DNA of 29,411 bases from Chara braunii (lineage: Eukaryota > Streptophyta > Charophyceae > Charales > Characeae), in assembly GCA_003427395.1 (NCBI GenBank), contig BFEA01000013.1, positions 1,496,563 through 1,525,973 of the forward strand, written 5' to 3'. A program made the position numbers and the translations under genes. This document shows positions 19,212 to 28,172 of the stretch, one piece after another (position 1 is the first letter of the stretch; each line of letters begins with the position of its first letter). The notes under the pieces were generated by a model. It had not been told where the DNA came from. It did no database searches and was given only the letters and a program-made list of their open reading frames with translations.

Positions 19212-19292
19212 AGTCTGCGGGCGAAGGAGCGGCTGATGGAAACGGAAGGGAAAATTCAAGTTCTTGAGAAAGACAATTTCTACTACAAACAG
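19212..19292 (+). CDS. candidate single internal exon, coiled-coil protein (27 codons)
   Basis: A TTCTGTGCAG acceptor precedes it and CAG|GTTCGT follows. The 81 nt between are exactly 27 codons, phase 0 at both ends. The translation begins SLRAKERLMETEGKIQVLEK and continues DNFYYKQ, a high-quality amphipathic, charged coiled-coil sequence unlike the transposon text around it. I cannot name the protein. The flanks lack coding character. It may be one exon of a long-intron host gene that extends beyond the window, or an exon copied into this place. I see no partner exon with confidence; TCTTCAG at 19545 is only an acceptor-like site. Confidence 0.45.
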
Positions 19293-19935
19293 GTTCGTTT
19301 GTCTTCAACGAAGGCCTTTGTTGGGTTTGCCTTATCTCAAAGGCCGGTATTGCTGCCCCTCTCCTTGGTTCATTTCTATTCGGTCTGGCTACTTCAGTGA
19401 CTGATGTTCGTTGATTTGTAAACCACCTCCTCATCTGAGAGGTTTGTGGGCAGGCATAAGCAGAACTCTTTATGTGTTCCCCTTTTCATTTATGGCCTGG
19501 CTACACAGTTGATAGATATGTGACAACATATTGTTTCATCTTCAGGCTGCTGCTGGATGGTGTGCCGGCCTGATGCGGTTTGCTGTATGATCAAGGCGGA
19601 CAAGATGATCCTATGTGGAAGCAATATGGTGGAAGATGATAGTAGGTTATTAAGTTAGCAACACGCACGATGAAATCGCGGATGGCACAATGACAGTACT
19701 ACAGATGATGGTACCAAACACACGTATAGACCCACGTGTGGATCGTAATTTTTCAATGATTAAACCGAGCCGTGTGGCGGAATGGTGCACAGCTGTAACT
19801 GTTAACGAACAGATGGTGAGCCCGAATCCTAATAGGATTGTCGGGTACATTAACATTAGGGGCTTTACTGAAAGGATTCACGCTGCAGACTCCCAGTTCC
19901 TGTCCCCCGTAGGGTAGGCCATTGGGTCTAGAGGC
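19293..19935. other. unassigned region with one 75-codon open frame
   Basis: A frame from an ATG at 19690 to 19917 on the plus strand (ending QFLSPVG) has unbiased composition and no domain I recognise; I do not call it a gene. The rest could be intron of the candidate exon's gene. Confidence 0.35.
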
Positions 19936-20028
19936 CGAAGCGGCGTAGGTCGGTAGGTGTCGGTACCGAAGCGTTGTAGGTCAGTAGGTGTCGGTACCGA
20001 AGCATCGAAGGTCGGTAGGAGTCCGTCC
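19936..20028. repeat. 31-bp tandem repeat, 3 copies
   Basis: Copies start at 19936, 19967 and 19998 with CGAAGC. The unit has GTAGGTCGGTAGGTGTCGGTAC. The third copy is the most diverged. Confidence 0.9.
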
Positions 20029-20826
20029 GGTACCCGACAAGAAAAGTCCAGAAGCGTCCAGTCCAGTCCAACAGTCCCAAGTCTAATTTTGCAGCATGTC
20101 CCAGGAAAGTTCGGAAGCTACCGGACCGGCAAAATGTTTGCAGCAGACAGGCCGCTCCGACCCGTACCGGTCTGAAGCAGGCCAAGCCAAGCCAAGCGAA
20201 GACAAGTCCTATATTTAGCTGCTACAGTGCAGCGGCACATATCACATGTTGAGTTGCGAGATGAGGACGTACTGCTGCTGCCTGTGCGTTAAGGCAACTT
20301 GGGCACTGCGCACCCGAAGAAGGAGAGGGCACTCGCAAGTCACTCCATAGCTAGGTTAGGGGTGGAGCAGGAGGACGGCAGCCATAGCCGCCAAGGTGTA
20401 AGCCTACCTGAGTGGAAGTATCCAGGGTGACGATCGAGGTCAGGGGGAGAGAGAGAGAGAGAGAGTGAGGCAGAGCGAGCCAAGACACGCCCCTCAAAAC
20501 TCTCGGCGTATTTGTTTCGTACAAGTATGTTGCGAATAGCCAGGCTCGCCAGAGTTGGAACATTTTAGGAAGCGGGGTTCACGCACTGTTTCTAGAATAG
20601 TACGCATTACCTCAACACTTCGTGTCCAACAATTCGGCGGAGATGTCCAAATTGCTACACTTTGTGCCTGGAGGCTCACAAGAGCGTTTTCCTTCGGCCT
20701 GGAAGCCTCGAGTGACTTCATAGAGGTGCCATCTATTGTTCCCCCAGCGCCTTCGTGGGAGCCTGGATTAGGCGCTAGCTTCTTATAGGCAGCAATCCAT
20801 AGATGGTTCAAATCCCGTTTTTCCCG
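20029..20826. other. unassigned region, possible LTR or promoter-like remnant
   Basis: A CTATATTTAG motif at about 20210 is TATA-like and follows a purine-rich AGCCAAGCCAAGC run. 20447-20466 is (GA)n. About 20530-20826 has hairpin-rich sequence and may already be mitochondrial-derived, but I recognise no gene in it. Confidence 0.3.
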
Positions 20827-20914
20827 GGAGGTATGGTTGAGTGGCTGAAGGCATTGGTTTGCTAAATCAACATACAACAAGATTGTATCATGGGTTCAAA
20901 TCCCATTTCCTCCG
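20827..20914 (+). tRNA. trnS: tRNA-Ser(GCU), mitochondrial type
   Basis: The anticodon stem TTGGT/ATCAA encloses the loop TTGCTAA, giving anticodon GCU. The acceptor GGAGGTA pairs with TTCCTCC with one mismatch. The D-loop is GTGGCTGAAGG-like, the T arm is GGTTCAAATCC and the variable arm is long, as in class II serine tRNAs. Length is 88 nt. Confidence 0.85.
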
Positions 20915-20921
20915 TTCCGTC

Positions 20922-20994
20922 GGGGGCGTAGTTCAAGTGGTAGAACACATGTTTTGCAAGTATGAAGTTATCGGTTCAAGTCTAATCGTCTCCA
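20922..20994 (+). tRNA. trnA: tRNA-Ala(UGC), mitochondrial type, degenerate T stem
   Basis: The acceptor GGGGGCG pairs with CGTCTCC using two G-U pairs. The anticodon arm CATGT/GTATG encloses TTTGCAA, anticodon UGC. The D arm is AGTTCAAGTGGTAGAAC. The T stem ATCGG/CTAAT has a mismatch and a wobble, fitting a decaying copy. 73 nt; it begins 7 nt after tRNA-Ser. Confidence 0.75.
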
Positions 20995-21006
20995 ATCTCC
21001 TCGTGA

Positions 21007-21079
21007 GCCCACGTAGCTCAGGTGGTAGAGCATTCACTTGGTAAGGGAAAGGCCTCCGGTTCAAGTCAGGTCGTAGGCT
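21007..21079 (+). tRNA. trnT: tRNA-Thr(GGU), mitochondrial type, degenerate
   Basis: The acceptor GCCCACG pairs with CGTAGGC with one C-A mismatch. The anticodon loop TTGGTAA gives GGU, but the stem TTCAC/GGGAA has a mismatch. The D arm TAGCTCAGGTGGTAGAGC is canonical. The T arm is altered. Ala and Thr adjacent is an order also found in land-plant mitochondria. Confidence 0.7.
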
Positions 21080-21109
21080 CCGTCTTAAATTAAAAAAGAG
21101 ATATCCCCT

Positions 21110-21697
21110 CATACTATATTGAATCGGAAGCAAATCAATGCAAAAGGTGCCTCTAAGAAAGAAAAGTTGTATGTAGCAATTGGTCAAAAGCGTTCGACCG
21201 TAGCACAATTAGTGAAAATTCTTTCAGGAGCGGGTGCTTTAGAATATTCTATTATTGTGGCAGCCACTGCATCAGATCCTGCTCCTCTTCAATTTCTTGC
21301 TCCTCATGCAGATTGTGCTATGGGAGAATTTTTCCGAGACAATGGAATGCACGCTCTAATTATCTATGATGATCTAAGTAAACAATCAGTGGCATATCGA
21401 CAAATGTCATTATTGTTACGTCGACCACTAGGTCGAGAAGCTTTCCCAGGAGATGTGTTTTATCTACATTCTCATTTATTAGAAAGAGTTGCCAAGGTGT
21501 CAGACCAAGCTGGTGCAGGTAGTTTGACTGCTTTGCGTGTTATCGAAACACAAGCTGGAGATGTATCTGTGTATATTCCTACGAACTGACAAATCTTTTT
21601 GGAAACAGAACTGTTTTATCGTGGAATCCGACTTGCTATTAATGTAGGATTGTCTGTAAGTCGTGTAGGTTCGGCAACTCAATTGAAAACTATGAAA
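21110..21697 (+). pseudogene. atpA: mitochondrial ATP synthase alpha subunit fragment
   Basis: The alpha subunit is part of the F1 head of mitochondrial ATP synthase. The fragment begins in the middle of the protein ([10 protein letters not shown]) and continues with [74 protein letters not shown] and [19 protein letters not shown]. After YIPTN about 20 nt are deleted and a stop follows. The text resumes in another frame at 21599 ([12 protein letters not shown] to KTMKQV) and ends at about 21697. No N-terminus and no C-terminus are present. The end at GTGCAC may be a group II intron boundary. Confidence 0.92.
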
Positions 21698-22320
21698 CAA
21701 GTGCACATGATGTTCTCCACCTTGGCAAAGGCTCGAAGAGCAGATGCTTCGTATCTGAATCCCACGGGCTCGTCGGCAGAGTTGCTCCGTCCAAGAAATC
21801 GCAGGAAACACTTCTTTCGCAAACTCGTTTTGGCTCATTCCCTTTGAGGAAACCTTAGGTTTGAATTCTTTTGATGTATTTAGCGGTATTCGCAAAGACA
21901 GAAGCCGCCTCGTCTCGTATAAGCGCCAGGGGGCTTGCATCACAGCTCGAGGCACGAAGTGCAGCAAGACATGCTGGACACGAAGTGCAGACGCTTCGCG
22001 TCTTCTCTTCGAGCCTCTATGAATGTGTTTTTATGGCATGCTTTGTTTCCTCTACTGTTGCCAGTTGAAGGTATAAGCCATATGCCCCTCGTGTGGTTCG
22101 ATCGCACATTTTGATAACTATAGGTGACCTTACGGCCGCCCTAAAAACCACATTCGTAAGCTGACAATTTTTTCGGATAAGTTAGGCTGGATGAAGAAGC
22201 AAATAAGAAAGAAAGGCCAATTAAGATAAAAGAAAGTGGTAAACTAATGACCAAATACACACAAATAGGTGCAAACTCCATAAACCAATCACACTTTGTT
22301 TTGTGAGGAGAATAGTTCCA
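21698..22320 (+). other. non-coding stretch between atpA and cox1 fragments, possibly organellar intron
   Basis: It begins GTGCACATG directly after the atpA codons, resembling a group II intron 5' end. It has short inverted repeats (ACGAAGTGCAG and related, 21950-22015). 22151-22207 is nearly identical to 11960-12016 in the leader of element A. The stretch directly before 22321 does not match the cox1 exon that should precede, so it is intron or rearranged DNA. Confidence 0.4.
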
Positions 22321-22464
22321 ATGCTAATTACCACTTTTCTGCTTTTATTGTCACTTCCAGTATTAGGAGGTGCTATTAACTGATAGAAATTTTAATACCA
22401 CTTTTTTTATCCTGCAGGAGGAGGAGATCCTGTTTTATTTCAACATTTGTTTTGGTTCTTTGGT
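22321..22464 (+). pseudogene. cox1: mitochondrial cytochrome c oxidase subunit 1 fragment
   Basis: The translation gives MLITTFLLLLSLPVLGGAI, then after about 11 missing bases TDRNFNT, and after one more missing base [19 protein letters not shown]. These are transmembrane and loop residues of COX1 around codons 215-245. Homology ends after the Gly-coding GGT at 22464, where a His-Pro-Glu stretch should follow. That is a place where several plant mitochondria have an intron. Two deletions and the missing ends make it a pseudogene. Confidence 0.9.
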
Positions 22465-23100
22465 CGGGATGGCCACCTTAGAGAGTGATCTCTAAAGAAA
22501 AACAGCAATACGTGGACTGTAAGCCAAGACTGAATTTGTGCTCATGTGGCACTAGATTGCCTGAGAAGGTACTCACGCAAGGACCTAAACCTTCAGGAGA
22601 CGATTCAATTAAATTCGAGATCGTGGGAATTGGGAAATAACTCCACGGTGGTACCATACCAAGGAGAATTCAGAGATCGCGTAGAGATGTCGTTTCGCCT
22701 CTTGTCCCCAATTAATTAGGTAATCTACCTCTTTCAATTCAAACCAAGGTGAGTATATCCACCACCCGTTAAGAGGCACCTCAGCGTACGATCGCGCGCT
22801 ATCTATTGTTTGGGGGGTTGAGGAATTCTGAAAGATGCTTCGATTTACCATAACCAGGTTCATCTCGTAAAACAATAGTGAACTCGAACAAGCATCTTGA
22901 GTAGTTTGTGCTAGCGATTGATCTCCCTTCACTTGTCATTTTTCGGCATGCTCTTGTCCTGTCGAATTCGCAGTAAGCCGAATGTCCAGAGTGCAGAATT
23001 GATTGCACAGGCTCTTTCTTAGCCTTTCGTAATTAACTTCAGGTAACCTAACGGTCGCCCACATACTTGCTCCATTGGCGTGCATATATCGAAATAGCCA
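22465..23100 (+). other. sequence after cox1, candidate group I intron remnant
   Basis: No coding frame is supported on either strand. After GGT the text is CGGGATGGCC. At 22594-22625, GGAGACGATTC and GAGATCGTGGG could pair (ACGAT with ATCGT), like the P7 helix of group I introns. GGTAACCTAACGGTCGCCC at 23043 resembles GGTGACCTTACGGCCGCCC at 22122. The boundary with nuclear DNA is not visible. Confidence 0.3.
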
Positions 23101-23388
23101 GCCTCCTTAAACATCTCTTATAATTGTTCTACACTATAGAGGAGAGAAGCAAGATAGAGAGTGAGAGGGAAGAGAGCGAAGCCATAGCCACTATCTGGTT
23201 GAGAACCATTGTGTGTGTGTGTGCAACAGAGTCGTTGGAGACAAACATTCTGTGTATTGATAATAATATTGGAGACAACATCTTCAAGTGTTGATTGTAT
23301 CTCGATTTGGCTTCTCACGTGTAAACTCTCATGTGAATGTTCATTGATGCATGCACGGTTGAACTTGACGAGTACTTGGCTCATTTCA
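23101..23388 (+). repeat. 3' part of an LTR (element F)
   Basis: It ends with CATTTCA at 23388 right before a tRNA-iMet-like primer-binding site, so it is read as R/U5 of an LTR on the plus strand. It contains a short (GT)n at 23212-23222. The LTR start is not identified, and 23101 is only where unrelated DNA seems to end. Confidence 0.45.
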
Positions 23389-23389
23389 G

Positions 23390-23407
23390 TGGTGTCGGAG
23401 CTGGTTC
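23390..23407 (+). other. candidate primer-binding site (initiator tRNA-Met type)
   Basis: TGGTGTCGGAGCTGGTTC differs at two of the first twelve positions from TGGTATCAGAGC, the common plant primer-binding site complementary to the 3' end of initiator tRNA-Met. It sits one base after a CA that would end an LTR. Confidence 0.55.
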
Positions 23408-24568
23408 CCGCTACATTTGCTCTAAGTTGAGATGCTGGCAAGGAAGAAGCTCTGCGGGCAAAAAAAAAAAAGAGATCGGGGTTTGACTGGGAGTCGAGGG
23501 CCAAAGAAGAAGGGGCACAACAAGGAGCAAGAGGAGAACTCACCTGCGATCGAGGAGCTTCATCGACCGAACGTTCAAGGAGAAGTGTTTCTCTGTCTTG
23601 GACCTGTCGTTTATGCATTTGAGTTTTGTTGTGAATGGTACCTTCCCACGTAGTTTCCTCGTGACCTTCGCTGCAAATCGGTTTCTGTTGATGTCATCTT
23701 GACATTCGAGTCCCTGTTGCTTAGTAAGTCAGAGACCGATCTCTCCATGACGAAAGGCTTTTCCCCCTTGTGGGGGAAGTGGTTAGAGTTGCCGGCCTCC
23801 CCGGGGGCATATGTACTCAGAGGGACCCTATGCCCAGAGGGACCCTAATCTCGTGAGAGTGAAAGTTTTGTGTGTGATTTACGTCAGTCTAGGGTAGCAA
23901 CTCGACATCTGGATGTATCCCCAGACTTAGTGTGGAGCACGGGCAATGAGCGGCGGGCGCTCGTAAAACAACCAGGCTATGCCCAATGATCGGTACTGAC
24001 TGGCTTGCGACCGAAGACTCTATGGGACGCAGTGAGTACTTGTAGAGGGCAGTAGGGTTCGCCAGCTGTATAATGCATGGGCAAAGTAGGGGTGAGATGT
24101 ACGGTCCACTAGGTGAGGACGCCAGGGAGATCCCCCAAGGACCGGTATTGACTGTTTGGCCATTTGCTGGTGGTAGTTATACGCGAAAACCATTGCAATC
24201 AGTGAGGAATCCTTCATATTGGTGGGAGTGACGTCCTATTTGCGTTGTTAAATAATTCCTGAGGTCTGTGCTGGCTGACCTTAAACTACCGGTTGCCCAC
24301 CTTAAACTACCCGTTGCCCACCGGATGTAAGGAGAGCTGCAGTGACAGAAGTGGGAAGGGAATCGGTTGTCAGACCCTGATTTAGGTCAGAATGGTGAGG
24401 ATTGTTAAGAGTTGAGGTGTAGGTCTAAGTGGTGAGGAGGCGAAGTCAACTTGCATGTGCCGACCCTCGCCATGGATGACTACCCGATGTTTGGCTTCTT
24501 GGCCCTGTCTGCGATATGGGGCCCCCTCCTTCGTTTCCTCTTTCCACTGGGATTCGCACGGACCTTTG
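23408..24568 (+). other. leader-like region of element F, no gene supported
   Basis: It contains a 73-codon Lys-rich frame (23432-23653) without a known domain, a hairpin TTCCCCC-TTGT-GGGGGAA at 23761-23778, a repeated AGAGGGACCCTA at about 23819 and 23837, and a 21-bp tandem repeat at 24278-24319. Otherwise nothing is recognisable. Confidence 0.4.
24278..24319. repeat. 21-bp tandem duplication
   Basis: ACCTTAAACTACCGGTTGCCC at 24278 is followed directly by a copy with one difference at 24299. Confidence 0.9.
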
Positions 24569-25770
24569 GCATGCACGTTGTGAGTCGGTCCGGAGCATCC
24601 ACGCAACCATACTCCGCTGAACAGCAGGCTGAAATTGATAGGAGGCTGGTAGAGAAAAAGGAGGAGGAGAAAAAGGAGTAGAAAAGAAAGAAGAAAGAGG
24701 AGGAGAACGAGTGATTGGAGAAGGAGAGAAGAGAGCTGGAGGAAATCTAAAAACACCGGAGAAACAGAAACAATAGGTTGAAGTGGTAGAAGAAGAAGAA
24801 GGAGAAGAGGAGGGAAGGCTGGGCGACCCTCGACATAGGGTTGAAGGAGGTATGCATACCGAAAAGGGAGAGTCCGATCAGTTGCGCATTTCTACCAATT
24901 GACGCCCAGACATGGATGGAGAAGTTTGGGTTCAAGAAGGATGAGTGGGCAGAAGAGTCGGAGGCCCAGGGGGCCGAACTGACAGCTAAGTTGGAGGCGG
25001 CAGATGACAACGCAAAGAGGGAACTACTGATGCAAGAGAGGGAACATGACTTGCCTTAGCGTCTCCCGATAAAGAAAACGGCGGAGCTGGATGAGAAGAG
25101 GAGGTTGAAAGTTGAGGGGGAAGAGATTGAATGCCAACTGAAGGAACAGGAAGGTCGTGAGGGTGGATGGAAAAACAATTGTACCCTCACGATTAACGTC
25201 TGCTACATACTAACCAGGAACTCACCGCCATAAACAAGTCTGTCGCCCGACTCGAACAGCACAATCACGAGTTGAAAGGCACTTCGAACAACTACCTAAG
25301 TGTCGCTGCCCACCGAATAGATGAGGATGTTGGGGGCTATGCACAGCAATTGGAAGCATCTTCACCTCCAAGTTAGTGGATATTGTCGCTGCTGTTAAGA
25401 AGGGTGGCAGTGGTGGAGGTGGAGATGGTGGAGATGAGGGTGACATAGGCCCGAAGGAGGGGGACAAAAAGGTAGATCCTAGTCAGTCGGAAGGGGGAGA
25501 AAGGAGAGAGAAGATGAAGGTGAAGCTTCGCTGGACATATAATGGAAAGAAGGAAGAGAACTTTTACTAGTGGGAGGCGTATATGGGCACGTACCTGTAT
25601 GCGCAGTTGATTCCATATTGGGACTGATGGCGAGCTCGTGTCTTGGTGGGGATACTGCCAATTTTGCCATCTCCTTGATTAAGGAGGCAGGTTGTGCCGC
25701 CATGGTGGAATACGCACACGTATAGAGAATTTATTCAAGGCCCTGAAGGAGAGGTTCAATTACAAGAACC
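24569..25770 (+). pseudogene. element F gag, heavily broken
   Basis: The start VVSRSGASTQPYSAEQQAEI is related to the element A gag start. The text continues through stops in a Lys/Glu-rich coiled coil, then PIDAQTWMEKFGFKKDEWAEESEAQG, AARLEQ-like and AAHRIDEDVGGYAQQLEAS. In another frame it has KVKLRWTYNGKKEENFY, stop, WEAYMGTYLYAQ, then VGDTANFA-like and ALKERFNYKN. The order matches the gag N-terminus, coiled coil and capsid-like domain. At least six stops or frameshifts are visible (first near 24681). The element ends without pol near 25770, followed by GA repeats. Confidence 0.7.
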
Positions 25771-25796
25771 TGGATGTAACAAGCGAGAGGCGAAGG

Positions 25797-25858
25797 AGAG
25801 AGAGGAAGGAGAGGAGAGAGAGAGAGAGTGGGAGCACACACACACACACTCACTCACT
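25797..25858. repeat. (GA)n, (CA)n and (CACT)n microsatellites
   Basis: GAGAGAGAGAGAG at about 25813-25828, then CACACACACACACA at 25834-25847 and CTCACTCACTC at 25848-25858. Confidence 0.9.
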
Positions 25859-26374
25859 CGACACGACTGACGGACTCGACAGACGTATACAAAGAAGCGG
25901 AGTCACAAAGTCGAAGTCTTCAATTCTCGATGTCGGAGGAGCGAGTCATACAAAGCAAGCACAATAGCTGAAAATTGGTTGCCATACCGGGCTTGAGTCC
26001 GGTCTCAAGTACCGAACTCGAACTCAAGTTCAGTCCCGAGGGCAAAAGTGCAATTTGCCTCGGGGCTGATCAGAAAATTGAATGTCTGAGTCTGGGCACT
26101 AGAATGTCGGATGGCGCCAAGTATGGAAATCGAAAGTGTCAAATGAGGAATTTGAGAACAGGCGCCTACTACAGAGGGCGCCAACAGTCAGGTATCGGAG
26201 ATTAGAAACTTGAAAATAAAATAGCAGCCTGGAGGGCGGTAACCCGCGGACCAAGGATCGAGCCGTGGCTGAGTCCGTAACACTATCCCCTCCCTCCGGA
26301 AGGCAACGTGAACAACTATGAAGGACGGAACGGGGCCGATCACTGGTCAGAAAAGGAAAGGGGCAGTAATGCAA
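25859..26374. other. unassigned region
   Basis: No gene is recognised. It has short inverted motifs around 26000-26070 and GGCGCC-type motifs at 26114, 26162 and 26179. The open frames (up to 91 codons) have no domain. Confidence 0.4.
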
Positions 26375-26676
26375 GTAACAGGGTAATCTTACTGATGTTC
26401 TTCAGGGGTGAAGATATCAATGTTCAGGTAACAGGGTAGTTGAGGTTCTACGATGTTGAAGTAACACGTAACAGGTCAATACTATTGATGTTCTACAGGG
26501 ATGAGGGAATCGATGCTCAAGCAATAGGGTAATCCTATTGAGGTTCGACAAGGGTGAGGGTAGCAATTTTCAGGTAACAGGGTAATCCTATCGAGGTTCT
26601 ACAAGGTTGAGGGTAGCAGTGTTGAAGTAACAGGGTAATTCTATTAATGTTCTACAAAGTTATAGGTTATCAGGTT
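26375..26676. repeat. 53-bp minisatellite, about 6 copies
   Basis: GTAACAGGGTAAT or close variants start copies at 26375, 26428, 26468, 26521, 26574 and 26627. Intervals are 53, 40, 53, 53 and 53 bp. Each unit continues with a TATTGATGTTCTACAAGG-like block and a GAGGGTAGCAATGTT-like block. Confidence 0.9.
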
Positions 26677-27300
26677 TGGAAAAAAGAAGAATACAAATTG
26701 TTTGTTCAAAGCTCGAGGGCTGGGGTGTCTGAGGGATCTGGGAAAACAAAGTCTCACGTCTGTAGCAAAGTCTCAAAATGCGAAAAATGTCTAGGGAAAG
26801 ATCTTCGAAGGTCTGGCTATGTTTATCTCCACCAACGCTGAAGTTGTTCCAGCACCAGTTCATGCGTTGCGCAGCCGCGATGTACACGGTACCAACTGCC
26901 GAAAAGCCTCGAACAGTTTTCCCTACACCTATTCATAGTCTACCCTAGCCTCGACACGACCTAGACTGGAATGACTGGACTCACCGGTACCAATTCAGCT
27001 CGGCCTCCAGGGCCTCTCCCTACCTGGCTATAGGCTATAGGACCGCCTAGCAGTATAGGCCCATAGGCCCTTCTGTCCTACTGGTAACCCAGGTTTGCTA
27101 TTCGCAGTTAGGGTAGCTGTAGGAAATTCAGGTTAGTACGGGCCTGCAATTTTTCCAAATTTATAGATATGTCCCTCACGAATTTTCCCACAGGCAGATC
27201 TCTCGGTTAGCCCTCAGCCAAACAAAATAGCGAATTTATCCTATCTATGTTACAGCCTCGGGTCGATGGGTTGCAAGCTGCAGAATCAGCAAGTCATTGC
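26677..27300. other. unassigned region
   Basis: No open frame with coding character. 27010-27075 has repeated CTATAGG/CCTATAG motifs (short palindromes). Otherwise nothing is recognisable. Confidence 0.4.
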
Positions 27301-27304
27301 AAAA

Positions 27305-27930
27305 AGATGAAGGGAGAGTCAGTGAAGCTCACTCTCATGACAGGGAACACAAAACACAAAGTGCAGATTGACAATGAAGAGGGAAAATGGACAATGCATT
27401 AGTAACTACAACAGCAAAGCAAGCAAAGACAAAAAATGGCGATTTACTCCCAAGTGAATATTTGAGCAAAAGATGAGGATCATGCTAGGAAACACAAAAC
27501 ATAATTTTATCTATAAAATTAGAATTTGTATATTATTCATTACTTGTCAGAATATGTATAGATATGTATAGAATATGAAGAGGGCAAATGGACAATGCAT
27601 GGGTAGATGATGACTACAACATTAAAACAAGCAAGAGCAAAAGTGGCGATTCACTCCCAAGTGTAAATTTGAGCAAAAAGATGAAGGGAGAGTGAAAACA
27701 CAAAATACAAAGTGCTGATTGACAATGGAGAGGGGAAATGGACAATTCATGAGTAAATGATNGAGTAAATGATGGCTAGAACACTAAAACAAGCAAGGGC
27801 GAAAATGGCGATTCGCTCCCAAGTGAAGATTTGAGCAAAAAGATGAAGGGAGAGTGAGTGAAACTCGAGCTAGAAAACACAAAACACAAAGTGCTAATTG
27901 ACAATGGAGAGGGAAAATGGACAATGTGGA
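27305..27930. repeat. satellite-like tandem repeat, unit about 176-180 bp
   Basis: Blocks AAAGTGC-GATTGACAATG, GGAAAATGGACAATGCAT, ATGGCGATTCACTCCCAAGTG and GAGCAAAAAGATGAAGGGAGAG recur in this order. GGACAAT occurs near 27389, 27590, 27740 and 27919. The interval 27470-27570 is an AT-rich replacement of part of one unit. Confidence 0.85.
27762..27762. other. single N, assembly gap within the satellite
   Basis: The N is flanked by GAGTAAATGAT on both sides (27751-27761 and 27763-27773). This looks like two overlapping contig ends joined by a placeholder. Confidence 0.85.
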
Positions 27931-28042
27931 GGCAATCTCTAGTGGAGAAGCTAGTTCCTACTCTCCCTATGCTTAGCATGTTAGTTATGGAGAGAAGGTG
28001 AGAGGAGTAGAGAGGAGAGGTGGGAGATGGAGGAAGAAATTT

Positions 28043-28140
28043 GGAGGAGGAGGAGGAAAGGAAGAAAAAGGAGAAGAAGAAGGAGAAGAAGAAAGGGAAG
28101 AAGAAGAAGAGGAAAAAGAAGGAGAAGAGGAAGAGAAGAA

Positions 28141-28172
<32 letters not shown>

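Larger units (their letters stand above)
20827..22500 (+). other. mitochondrial DNA insertion (NUMT-like block)
   Basis: Three tRNA genes, an atpA fragment and a cox1 fragment lie on one strand within 1.7 kb. All are of plant mitochondrial type and all carry lesions. The neighbours on both sides are retrotransposon and satellite-rich DNA. The simplest reading is a transfer of mitochondrial DNA to the nucleus. A real mitochondrial contig is excluded by the broken genes; a chimeric assembly is not. The right boundary lies somewhere between 22500 and 23100. Confidence 0.75.

Noticed and set aside
20782-20824. Possible 3' half of a fourth tRNA (GGTTCAAATCCCG)
   Set aside because: The T stem does not pair and no 5' half or anticodon arm is visible.
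22609-22932. A 107-codon minus-strand frame in the post-cox1 region
   Set aside because: No homology to intron-encoded maturases or endonucleases that I can see, and it is antisense to the gene direction.
26375-26676. CRISPR array
   Set aside because: The 53-bp units are repeats along their whole length without unique spacers, and the context is a eukaryotic nucleus.
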